DNA of 64,000 nucleotides from contig NC_133932.1 in the NCBI RefSeq assembly GCF_031877795.1, forward strand, positions 38,702,180 to 38,766,179, given 5' to 3'. Under the pieces are notes generated by a model. It worked only from the letters and a program-made list of their open reading frames with translations. It had not been told where the DNA came from and searched no databases. This stretch comes from Strix aluco. Taxonomy: Eukaryota; Chordata; Aves; Strigiformes; Strigidae. Positions 1 to 9,879 of the stretch are shown piece after piece. Within the stretch, counting starts at the first letter, position 1; each line of letters opens with the position of its first letter. Position numbers and translations under genes: made by a program.

Positions 1-1166
1 AGAAATTCAATGACCACAGCCTCCACTGGAAAGGGGAAAATCGTGTTGTGTGACACCTATCTCTGCAATTAGGGAATGGTATCACATCCCCATCTTTGTT
101 GCTATCCACCAGGGTTTTCTTACGAAGGGGAAGATAAGGTAACTTCACTACTGGTATCTGCAACTCAATAAAAATGTCTACTGAGTCAACACAACTTTTG
201 AAGAAACCCTGGTGAATCTGTGATGGAGGGAAAAGTAGAACTTTCTGATATAGTTGCCATAAGGTTTATGCACAACTGTGGAGCCTTCACGAGTACTGTG
301 GATTCATACCACCATATGCTCCATTCTGCTCTTCCCAGATTGGATCTACAATATCCAGGCCCTCTCTGCTCATACAAGTAGGCGAGTGGACTCCACATCT
401 CTTTAATTTTTTTCCACAGTAACACCAGATCCTGCATGTGCAGTCTGGTGACAAAGGAGAGGCTGCAGGGCTAGTATGCCACAGGGAAACAAGCCTACTA
501 GCCAAGCTCCATCAAGCATGGGACACTGCCCATCACACTCCCTGGACACACCACCACTGCAGTCTCTCTTCACACACCATGACCCTATGAGTCCAGATCC
601 CAGGTCTTCGAGCCCAGTCTGACACACAGGGTTACGTAGGAGCAAAACCACAAAGTCGAGCTGCGTGAAGCGCAGGCCCAGCCACAGGGACACAAGAAAA
701 CGCAGTGAATGCCATGAGTGAGACTTGTCAGGGCAGTCTGTGCATTTCAAACTGGGCTTGTCCAGAAACAATAATGAACCTGCATCCTCCTCCGGTGGAG
801 CTGCAGATCTTCAACTCAGGCTAGAGGTCAGAGTTCCCCACAGACACCCCTGGTTGCTAAAGCTGGCTGTATAAACAAAAAGCTTAGACTAGTGTTAGGC
901 CTTCAATCTCACTTACTTCAACCGTGAAAAAGCTGTTCTGCCAACTCATATTCAGAGGTCTATTTGTGTGTTTGCCCACAAAACCAGGAGAATGTGTATG
1001 CTTAAAGTGAGCAACCTTCTCTCTACTCCTCCATAAACTGTTGGAGCTTCCTTTACATAAATATTTTTCCAAATAAAAACTTTGTCTGTTTTAGTCTTTG
1101 ATTTCAAACATCCTGAATAGACAAGTTACATCACGAGAGTTAGATCATTTCCCTTCTAATACTTAC
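1..1166 (-). other. PRDM15: PRDM15 intron 2 (partial)
   Basis: Sequence downstream of the exon 2 donor. I see no exon that continues the PRDM15 reading frame. Two overlapping minus-strand open frames (186-771) have no recognised product. They may be decayed repeat or chance. Confidence 0.6.
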
Positions 1167-1203
1167 AAATAAACATAATCTCATCACTGCCATCTTCAGC
1201 CAT
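1167..1203 (-). CDS. PRDM15: PRDM15 first coding exon (residues 1-12 and first base of codon 13)
   Basis: The minus-strand exon spans 1212-1167: acceptor TTGGCAG|GTTTAAAAA, ATG at 1203-1201, donor TTTATTT|GTAAGT. It encodes MAEDGSDEIMFI and leaves a T that would complete Trp (TGG) in the next exon. As I recall, human PRDM15 begins MAEDGSEEIMFIW, so the match is almost exact. PRDM15 is a PR/SET-domain, multi-zinc-finger nuclear transcription factor that regulates developmental signalling genes. An in-frame TAA (1209-1207) sits two codons upstream of this ATG and fixes the start. The following exons with the PR domain lie beyond the left edge of the window. Confidence 0.88.
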
Positions 1204-1212
1204 TTTTTAAAC
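1204..1212 (-). other. PRDM15: PRDM15 5' UTR part of exon 2
   Basis: Nine bases, GTTTAAAAA, lie between the splice acceptor (AG at 1214-1213) and the ATG. They contain an in-frame TAA. Confidence 0.8.
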
Positions 1213-4200
1213 CTGCCAAAATACAAAAGATGAAGTTAGTTCTGAATAATGGTTACTTTCTGTACTACTGAAACATCCCTCTACAGAGTAATGATGCTGA
1301 CTGACCCAGAGCACACCCAAACATGTTACTGCCCCTGCAGGAGTATCAATGGAAAGGTAAAGAAATTAAAGTTGCTAAAAATCCCCCAGTGACTGCTGTA
1401 TCATTACATGTGTTTCTGAAATCACTACCAAGAAGCCTAAATGTCTGTATGTTCACAAGCATGTCTCTCTGAGGCAATGCTGTCTCGTGCCGTTCCCCAT
1501 CCCTCCTCTCGCCAACCTCCAGCCATTCCTGGGTGTCCCCTGCTATAAGCTCCTGTGAAGCCTCAGAACAAGCAGGGCCAGAGGACTCATGCAAGCCAGC
1601 AACAACCACTGCAGAAACAAGGCCCACCTGGCTCAGGGAAACATTTTATTGAACAGTAGGTTAAAAAATTATCTCTGAAGGGCAGGTTACTTATTTAATA
1701 AACACAATTATCTTAGTAACCTAAAAATTGCAGGTACAATCACAGATTTGTTCCAAAGGCAAAGGTATACTGTGGTAATGAGCATCAGAAAACCTGGGAA
1801 AACAAATCCTGTCTCTGTCACTGACCTTCCATGAAATGGTAGCTCACCGATTTGCTTTCACCTGTAAAATAAGGATAATCTATATTCACTTTTATAAATC
1901 AGTTCTGGCAACATGTATTAAAAACTTGCCTAAACACTATCTATTGCTCCTCAATGATGTCTGGACAATCAAAATTATGGTTGGCAAGTAGTCTGATTAT
2001 GTATAGCTAAGATCAGGACACAAGCAGCATCTAGAAAATAGTTTTCCCTTCTCTAACCATGAAAAGGCTTTCTCTTCAAACAAGCAATTTTCCCAATGCC
2101 CCAGTGAGAGGCAAAGCAATGTGAAGATCATAACCCAAGTCTAAGAGAGAATGAGGATGCAGAAACAGCAAGCACATTGGTCAAGATGACAACAGGAAGG
2201 AGTAAGAGACTGAACCTGTGAGAGGGAGGACAGGAGGAAAGGAAACATGACCAAAGACACACCAAACTAGCAGAGCCCTGTTCAAAAAAAGATAAAGCAT
2301 TTGCTACTACAACAACAAAAGCCAAGCCAAAGATACGCACAAGCACAGCCGTTACTCAGGATCAGCGTAGGAGCAGGACTTCCCATTAGGAGTTTACTCT
2401 TCAACACTGATGCTCATATCCTCTGCCTGGCTGGATCGTGGAAATATGCCTCAGGTGGGAGCCTGTACCAGCAGCTACTTCTGCGCAGGTACCAGCTCTA
2501 CTGGCTTCTCAGCACAAGTGAAGTCCCTGTCCCACACAACCCCTTCCACTGTTTCAGGAAGGGCTCCATCCTTGTGCCAAGTCTGCTGCTAATGCCACGA
2601 TGGCACCTACACCTGCCAGGGAGCAATGTTCAATACGCAGCCGCCAGCTGCACCCATGCTCCGCTCCACCTCAAGCCTCCACCAGAAGCAGCAACCAGGT
2701 TCTTCACCAATCCATAGGCTACTTCCAATTAGCAAAGGACAATCCATCACCACTTGGAGATGCGCTGGGTGGAAAGCCAGCATGTCAACTGACAGGAATA
2801 CAAAGGGACACCTGGTTGCTGTGGCTCCTGATCATGGCAGGAGGGATCCTGCTGCTCAGCTATCTGGGCAACAGCCTAGATTTTGGTCACTGAGTCTGGG
2901 TGCCCCTGGCATTCCCCCACGGCCTGTCCCAAGCACTGCCCTCCCCAACTCTACCTAATGTCAGCAGCACAATTCCTCCTAACACCCGCTGCCCCAGCAA
3001 GGTGCAGCGCTGCCCGCCTGTGGCACAAGCTAGGCCTTTCTTGGCTACGGCTTTTGTGGACTAAACTCATATAATAAACCACTTAAATATTTATACAAAA
3101 GCCCAATGCTGAGCACAAGCAGCAATTCAGGGAATTTCCCAAAACCTCTTTTCCTGAAAACACTGTAAACAATGCAACAGGTATTTAGAGAAACCCAAAG
3201 TATAACTATGCAAAACAAGCCACAGAAAGTGCATCATAGATTGATGTCAAAAATGGTTTGTTTTGCTTTTTAACCCAGATGATTTGTGGACGCTCTGCAC
3301 TATTTCAAGAGGTGTACATCCAGTTATTTTTAGTTTGTGTCCTGACAAGTCTTTATATGGCTGAATTAACAAATACTCTTCTTGGTCAACGGTTCAGATA
3401 CGCAGTGGGGACAGTGCGGCAAGACCAGCAATACTGCTGTGTGACCTGTTTGTCAAAGGCATTCGCCTTCTAGGACTTTCCCGTGTCGCATTCCTCACAA
3501 ACAGCAGACTGATGACATGCGGCATTACAGAAGCAGCAACGTCAGTCTTGTTCTAGGGGCTGTCAGATGAGAATAGCAACAAAGGGGAAGAGAAATCATA
3601 GTAGCATAAATGTGGTTCAAGGTGATGGGGAGAAAGTGTAAAGATCCCTCTAACACACCTTGCGTAGTTGATAAGGACGCTACCTCTCAATTATTATCTG
3701 CATTAGCGCAGTTTTCATTTCTGCAGCAAGTACTTTCATTTTCCACATTGCAAAATTTCTGATTCATCATCCATCTTTCCTACGCTCAGCACAATGACCT
3801 GCTATGCTCTGAAATAAACAGGAACAGGTAACGTATTGCATAACAAATAAACTTGTACCTCAACACGCAGGTGCAAAAAGAGGACTACCTTGCATTAGTT
3901 TCTGCACCTTGCTACAAATTCCTGAGTGGTCTTTTTTTCCTCCCTTTCTACTTTACAGAAAGTGTAAGAAAGGAAGAACTGCCCCAAAATGGGTATAAAA
4001 ATTCTGCTTTGCAGACACATACTACCTTTAACCCATAGGCTTCAAAACTCCTCACAAATCTCAACTGTATTTCCCAAGAGTTTTTGAAAGAAATGACATT
4101 ATGCCGCCTGCTCCAGCTGGTAAATGGAGTCAGGGAGTGCCACGTTAGCTCACATGATGGCACTGAAGACTTTAGAGTTTTTACCCTCACCTGCTGTTGC

Positions 4201-6407
4201 TCTGGGCCATGTCTGGGTTTTTTTACAAGCATTTGTATCAGAAAAATATTCCATTAAGTCACTCATCCTACTGCATGTAATTATGTTGTCTTGCAGAGAT
4301 AATCAAAGCTTCTAGGAATTCTAGATATTTTTATATAAACCACAAAGCAATCATTAAGCAGCGAATAATCAGATGAAAAGCTATACAGAAGAAATTAGAA
4401 CACAGGTACAATGCCTAACTCTGATGGCAGTGAAAGAGCAGAAAAACCACAATTTTCTGCTTGTATAACTAATGAAGAGACTTTGTGTCCGAGAGTAGAG
4501 CACACAGCTAAGCACACAAACTCCAGCTGCCACATGGGCCTCTGAACACTTCTGAAACTCGAGGGAACCCAAATGCTGACACCAAGGGGCTGCAGCATCA
4601 CAGATATCTGCTTGCAGAGCGCAACGCGCAGCGTTAGTATCAGGGAACCACTCCAGCCATAAGCTATCCAAAAAATGTTAAGACTGGGTGTAAAAGCATA
4701 CTTTCCCCTTATAAACTGCTTTCTGAAGAAAGAAACCGGGCTCCAGTGGTAAGTTGAGTAATTTTGATCTTGCAAATGGATTTAAAAAACCAGGTAAGAA
4801 TTAAAAAATAAACCAAATCCCTGAAAATCTGTATTTGAATTTAATGACCAACAAAGAAAATTAAAGTTTCTCTTTCTTCAGTTTTCCGTTAAAGTTCTAG
4901 AGTGGGTTTCTACTAGTGTGAATAAGTAACTTGAAAACACAAGCAGATGGGTACTGGAAATACATGTGTGCAAGCAGAATGCACTTAAAAATACAGAGTT
5001 TTCTTCATGTGTAGTCTAATTTGTTCATGCTACTGCTCAAAGTAATAGGAAACTATCTGTCAATATCTGGTAAACTACAGTGGGGCCTTGCATTTTTAAA
5101 AAATTATGACTATTCTACCAGTTATTGCTGAAAAGGGGGAGGGGGGCAATTTCTGGACCAGTCAGGGGGAGCACAGCATAACAGAGTGGTGCTGAGTTTA
5201 TGCCCCCCGCCCCTTCTAACACTTCCCGCGATCACGCTCACTCAGCCCCAGGGTGAATAACGTATATGCAAAGTGTAATGAACTTGAGCTGAAAACGACC
5301 CTGTTGCAGGACAGGGGGCTTTCCTCCTTCTAGTCTCGTAAACCAAGACACTGCACCTTCCCCCAGAGGCGCATACCGGCTGGCCCGGGGCAGGGCGAGG
5401 GCCGAGCCTCCAGCCGGCGGGGCAGCTGCCGGTAACGGCCGGTTCCCTCACTCGGTTACTAGACCGGCCTCCTCCTCCCGCCCTCTTCCCTCAGAATCAC
5501 GCCTCACACCGGGGCGAGTCCGTGCCCCGCCGAGGCGCTCCCGCAGCCAGCGGCTCGGCCGCGGCCCCTCGCCCCGGCTGCCGGCGGGGAAACGCCGCTG
5601 CCGCCGGCACCAGCCCCAGCGCCGCCGTTTCCCTCACGGGGCCCGCAGTCCCCCCGGACCGGCGGCTTCACCGGCCGAGCCCCACCTGTGGGGACAACTC
5701 CCCCCCCCTCCCTGCCGCCGTTACACAGCTCCAGCGGCTCCTTCCTCCGCCGCCCGCCCGCGGGCCCCGCACGGCGCCGCCGCGGGGGCTGCCCCAGCCC
5801 GCCCAACACACTGCCCCGGCGGGGCCGGCGCCCGGCGAGACGCAGCCCGGCGGCGGGGCCGGAGCCTCCCGACGCCGCGGGGTGCGAGTGTGCGTGTGTG
5901 CGAGCGGCGGGGGGAGGCCTCAGCGCGGCCCCGCACACGCCGCCGGCAGGGCCGGCGCTGAGCAGCCGGGACCGCGCCGCAGCCGCCACGGAGCCCGGCG
6001 GGGCCCGGCCTGAGATCCGGGAGCGGCTCCGCCGGGTTTTGCCTCGGACCCGCCTCGCCCCCCTCCCTACTGCCCTCCCTCCGCGCGCCGCGGCGCGGCC
6101 GCTGTAACAAAGAACAGGCGGCATGGAGGAGGCGGCGGCGGCGGAGGAGGAGGCGGCGAGGCCGCAGCCGCCGCCGCCCCGAGAACCCTCGCCGCCGCCC
6201 CCGCCTTGGCCGCGCGCGCCCGGGGGGGAGCGGCGGGGCGCGGGAGGAAGCGCGGCGGGCCGGGCCGCGCGGGGCGGGCGCGGGGCGGCGGGCCGAAGGG
6301 TCCCGCGCGGAAGGTCCCGCGCGTGGGCCGGGAATGGGGTGGGGGAGAGAGGGAGAGAGGGAGGGGGAGGCGAGGCGGCGGGCGGGAGCGCGGGGAACCG
6401 GCGTTAC
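1213..6407 (-). other. PRDM15: PRDM15 intron 1
   Basis: About 5.2 kb between the exon 1 donor and exon 2 acceptor. The right end is in the CpG island and the rest is ordinary AT-rich sequence. No gene is recognised. Open frames at 2301-2958 are in a locally GC-richer patch without homology that I can name. Confidence 0.55.
6092..6127 (-). other. PRDM15: Block resembling human PRDM15 long-isoform segment (PCRLFFVT)
   Basis: In one minus-strand frame this block reads PCRLFFVT, as in the human long isoform shortly after FPERI (recalled from memory). It is downstream of the exon 1 donor, so it is intronic in the main splice form. The bases contain a pyrimidine-rich acceptor-like end (TTTGTTACAG) and, on the plus strand, AACAAAG, a SOX-type core. 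It may be an alternative acceptor or a conserved regulatory element. Confidence 0.4.
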
Positions 6408-6429
6408 CTGCCTGGGGAAGGGCCAGACC

Positions 6430-6461
6430 CGGATCGGATCCGGACTCCGGGTTCCGATCCG
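6430..6461. repeat. Inverted repeat, 9-bp arms
   Basis: CGGATCGGA (6430-6438) and its reverse complement TCCGATCCG (6453-6461) are separated by 14 bases. It lies in the putative PRDM15 exon 1 and overlaps the bases encoding ERIGTRSPDPI in the conserved frame. It could form a short GC-rich hairpin in the leader. Confidence 0.6.
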
Positions 6462-6462
6462 C

Positions 6463-6487
6463 TCCGGAAACCACGCGCCACCGGAAG
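6463..6487 (-). promoter_or_regulatory. Pair of ETS-type sites (CCGGAAR)
   Basis: CCGGAAG at 6481-6487 and CCGGAAA at 6464-6470 on the plus strand match the GABPA/ETS core. They sit close to the ZNF143-like motif, a common pairing in CpG-island promoters. Confidence 0.5.
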
Positions 6488-6501
6488 CCCGCGCGGCCGG
6501 C

Positions 6502-6526
6502 CGCAAGGCACGGCGGGAAGCGTAGT
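6502..6526 (-). promoter_or_regulatory. ZNF143/THAP11-type composite motif (SBS) in PRDM15 promoter
   Basis: On the minus strand the 25 bases read ACTAC, two bases, TTCCC, four bases, TGCCTTGCG. This agrees in spacing with the long ZNF143/THAP11 consensus (ACTAC..TTCCC....TGCATTGCG) with one difference in the fixed positions. Such sites usually lie within about 100 bp upstream of a start site, which fits the inferred exon 1. Confidence 0.65.
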
Positions 6527-6929
6527 CCGCGCGCGGCGGGGAGGGCCGCACTGCCCGCCAGCCGCCGACCCCCTCCCGGCGCCCTCATGGTCCCGGCCAG
6601 GGCAGCGGCGGCCGGACCTTCGGCGCCGCGTCGCGGGGGTCCCCCCAGCCGGGCCCGTTCCCCGGGGGGAGTACGACGCCCGTGCGAGGGGCGGCCGCAC
6701 GGCTACCCCGCGGCTCTCCCGCACCGTGCTTCGGCCCTGGGCTGGAGGAGGGCGGCTGCCACCGAACTTGGCTTCACACCCAGGTTGCACAAGCTCGGTG
6801 CTTCCCTCCTCCCCCTGGACAGTGCCAGCCGCGAGGGAGGAGTCCCTAAGGCGTCTGTCAAAAGGCGCTCGGGCTTCGTGGAAGCGCTTCCTCAGGCATG
6901 TAGCAGGCTGTAGGGCCTGTGATTTCTTT

Positions 6930-7130
6930 TCACACAATTCCTCACTGTGAGGGTGGTGAGACACAGGAACAGGCTGCCCAGAGAAGCTGTGGCTGCCCCC
7001 TCCCTGGCAGTGTTCAAGGCCAGGTTGGACGGGGCTTGGAGCAACCTGGTCTAGTGGAAGGTGTCCCTGCCCATGGCAGGGGGGTTGGGACTAGATGGTC
7101 TTTAAGGTCCCTTCCAACCCAAATCATGAT
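6930..7130 (+). mobile_element. CR1 LINE, 3' fragment
   Basis: A 5'-truncated CR1 with the diagnostic end: GTGAGGGTGGTGAGACAC, CTGCCCAGAGAAGCTGTGG, CCCATGGCAGGGGGGTTGG, and GGTCCCTTCCAACCC. It ends in a short tail near 7130. It lies about 430 bp upstream of the inferred PRDM15 start, at the edge of the CpG island. Confidence 0.93.
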
Positions 7131-9879
7131 TTTTCCCCAGTTAAACACTGAACAAGTACCTGAGTGCCTGACTTCCCTGTACCCAAGCCGGTTGTCCCTC
7201 AAACAGGGTTCGTTACCCAGTGTGCAAAAGCCAACCTCACACACAGAGCTGAGATACTAGTTTTATTCCTTAGTTGCACAAAGATGGGTGCTAGGGGTAA
7301 TTCCGCAAAGCTAGCGTGCTACACAAAGGAACTACAGCCTATTTATCCTATTAGATGATTAGTAAAAACCTAAGTTTACTCTCATTGATCCATAATTACC
7401 ATTCCATATATATTTCAATTAGCTCCACTTGCTGCGTAGATTAGCACACATGCTCCTTGCAGGTGCGGGGGAGCAAGTTTTTCGGTCTTGAATTGAGTCT
7501 GTAGTCACGATCTCCCCCTGTCACCTTTACTTTTCCGCCAGTTTCCACAGATTTTTGCTGACTTCATACTTCTAGGGCAATCATCCAGCCTCTGGTGCCT
7601 TCTGGGGCAGGATGCTCACCTCTATCTTTTATCTCTTCAACGGTAAAGCCCTTAGCAAGGCTTGGATTGTAGCAGGCTCACACAATAAAGCCACAAAGTA
7701 TGGGGCTTACATAATGGAGCCAGTGATTAGTGGTCCTTGTGCTTGATGAGAAATATTTGTATGGGCTACAAGGCTACAAGCCTGGTTGAGGCTACCAAGT
7801 CCAGCGCTCCCAAATCTCATCAGTCCTGCATTACCAGCATGTTATCAGGGCCCAGCCCTGCTGTGCTCCACAGCAGGAATAACTAGCAATGCCCATTTTT
7901 TTATATAATGAGACCTGGTGCCCAGGAAACAAAGGACGTGGACCCACTGTCCTCAGCTCTAGGGGTTTTAAACCCCCAGTTGGGGTTACTGCAGTGCTCG
8001 CCCCCCTCCCAGCTGAAAGGTGCGCTGGGCAGCCAAGAATGTGCCTTCAGAGGCAGAGGCCTGGGCCAAGAAGTACTGATGCTTTTTGTATTCAAGCAAG
8101 ATGCTGCCCCCCCCCCCCCCCCCCCCGGTTTTTCCTCTGGTAAGAAGTGTTTCCTGCACTGGAGTCCCCCCTAAAGCCTTATGCAGTGCTCCCTGCCACT
8201 GTGGTGTGACCCACCAGTCTTCACAGTGAGAGCGCCCCTGCAGATTCAAAGATGATGGAAAGAGGCACCAGTTCTGTCCTCTCCAGGGGATGTGCTCTTC
8301 TCAAGGCTACATCTTTTTAACAGTTGGCTAAGACCAGGCCCCTTCTTGCTTCCCACCTTACCCATCCCAAGTCCCCTTCTACACAAGTACCCAGTTTCAA
8401 GAGGGACGTACAGAGAGTATTGTGACTCTCTTCTTGTTAAGTGCTTGGGTAAACTGAAACAATGCAGCATTTGAATTTTGGTAAATTCTTGGTAAAACAG
8501 TGTTAATTTGAAGAGGGGGAACTGTTTATTCTTCAAAAATGACTCACCAGAAGCTTTCAATGAGCACAGAAGGAGTAAGGGCAATTTTTCAAGGACCTAA
8601 CCGCATGTACAGGTCATTTGCTTTTTCAAAGGCCAAAGCTGACTGTCCTTTAGTTTTGTATGGTCTGCTTTTACATATTTTCCCTGTACATCTCAGTGCA
8701 TATTCACATTCACAATGCTGTCTCTGGGCCTCTGCCTAGGTTTCTCCAGCATCCAGTGTACAAGGGTGGTTATCCTACTTGCAGTGGATTCACTCTGTCA
8801 GAATAAGTATTAACTAATTGAGAATAGTTATCTGTATGTTTCCTAGCTGAAGCAGTCTGGATTTACAATGCATGTGAGTCTGCATCTTGCAGCTCCAAAA
8901 TGATTTTTTTTTTTTTTTTGGTCAGTATTCCTACCTTTGTGCAGAGTTAACATCAGACAGTGAACTCGCATCTTATACCCGGCTCGCTGGGGTAGAGATG
9001 ACAATTTAAGATCCCTGCCATCCATTAAGAATGATGAACTGGAGGAAAGAGCAGCGTGCCAGACTTAGTGGTACATCCATTCCTGCTCTCGCTCTGATAG
9101 GTCTCCTCACTTTTGCTAGCATACATAAATGGCATCACACAAGTTATAAAACCTCACCCAAGATTACAGCAGGAAGGAGAAGTAAGAAGGTTTGTTGGGA
9201 GACTATTAGGAAATTTCAGCTAAGCACTTCAAGAATATTAAATAAATGGACACAGAGATGTGGGCAGTAACTCCCAGTAAGTTAACATACAATTTCCTTG
9301 CAAAAGAAGGTACGGCACTCACTTTGGGAAGGGAAATAAAAAGACTATCATGGTTATTGTCATGTGAATGCCTATTTCTGGTGTGTGGTTTTTTTTTTTT
9401 TTTCCTCAGTCTGGTAGGGCTTTGTGACAGCATTAGTTCAGAACATAACTTTTGCAGTAAAATGATCGCAAGAGAACCTTATTCCCAGGCTGTGCTCATT
9501 TTAGTACTGGTGTCCTCCACATAGGATCTAGGCCCTAACACTCCTCCCCCTTTGCCCCCCAAATTATAAATGATTTCAGGATAATGCAACATAACTGAGA
9601 GAAAAAATAACAAGCAACCACAATGGACTCCACAAATCCTTCATCCATTAGATTCCCATCCAATCCATGTTTCAGGTGATTTCTCAAGGAACAAGAAGAG
9701 ACGACCTGATATGGCCGGGGTTATCAGAAAGAACCCACAGTGTCAGCACAATGCAGGCAGAGAACTCTGCTCCTGAATAAACAAGTAAATGGACTGTGTT
9801 AAGCAACAGGTCGTATTAGTGAAGGACAGTAGAAAACCATCCGTTATGCTTGGCTGACTAGGTATGTAGGACAGCACAC
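7131..9879. other. Intergenic between PRDM15 promoter and C2CD2 3' end
   Basis: No gene is recognised. It contains a C20 run (8107-8126) and a T16 run (8904-8919). Open frames are short and without recognisable domains. Confidence 0.5.
8107..8126. repeat. Poly(C) tract, 20 bases
   Basis: Uninterrupted C20, so G20 on the minus strand. It can form G-quadruplex or i-motif structures. Its length may be unreliable because such runs are hard to sequence. Confidence 0.9.

Larger units (their letters stand above)
6408..6500 (-). other. PRDM15: Probable PRDM15 exon 1 (5' UTR, 5' end approximate)
   Basis: The minus strand reads into CCAGGCAG|GTAACG, a good donor at 6407-6402, from a GC-rich block in the CpG island. 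The frame contiguous with exon 2 reads FPERIGTRSPDPI, then WPFPRQ at the donor. This resembles the N-terminus I recall for the human long PRDM15 isoform (FPERIATRSPDPI). There is no in-frame ATG in the open stretch to 6551, and splicing to exon 2 gives Val then stop, so here it is most likely non-coding leader. The 5' end is placed just downstream of the ZNF143-like site. Confidence 0.65.
5340..6760 (-). promoter_or_regulatory. PRDM15: CpG island and PRDM15 promoter
   Basis: Dense CpG and high G+C, with GGC/GGA repeats at about 6122-6165 and a GA-rich tract at 6334-6372. There is no TATA box. Many long open frames on both strands here are composition artefacts. The island covers the putative exon 1, and its position next to the C2CD2 3' end matches the human arrangement. 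Confidence 0.8.

Noticed and set aside
556-640. Possible next PRDM15 exon (minus strand WCVKRDCS, similar to the expected WC.DCS)
   Set aside because: The expected strongly conserved sequence after Trp-Cys is not followed: there are extra residues, no good acceptor before the Trp codon, and the downstream text does not match the PR-domain region. The similarity looks accidental.
2301-2958. Overlapping plus-strand open frames in PRDM15 intron 1
   Set aside because: Three frames are open over the same bases, with no family signature and no splice or promoter evidence.
5504-6588. Long open frames on both strands in the first CpG island
   Set aside because: Pro/Arg/Gly/Ala-rich translations in several frames at once are typical of GC-rich DNA without stop codons. 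Only the short block with a clear donor resembles a known exon.
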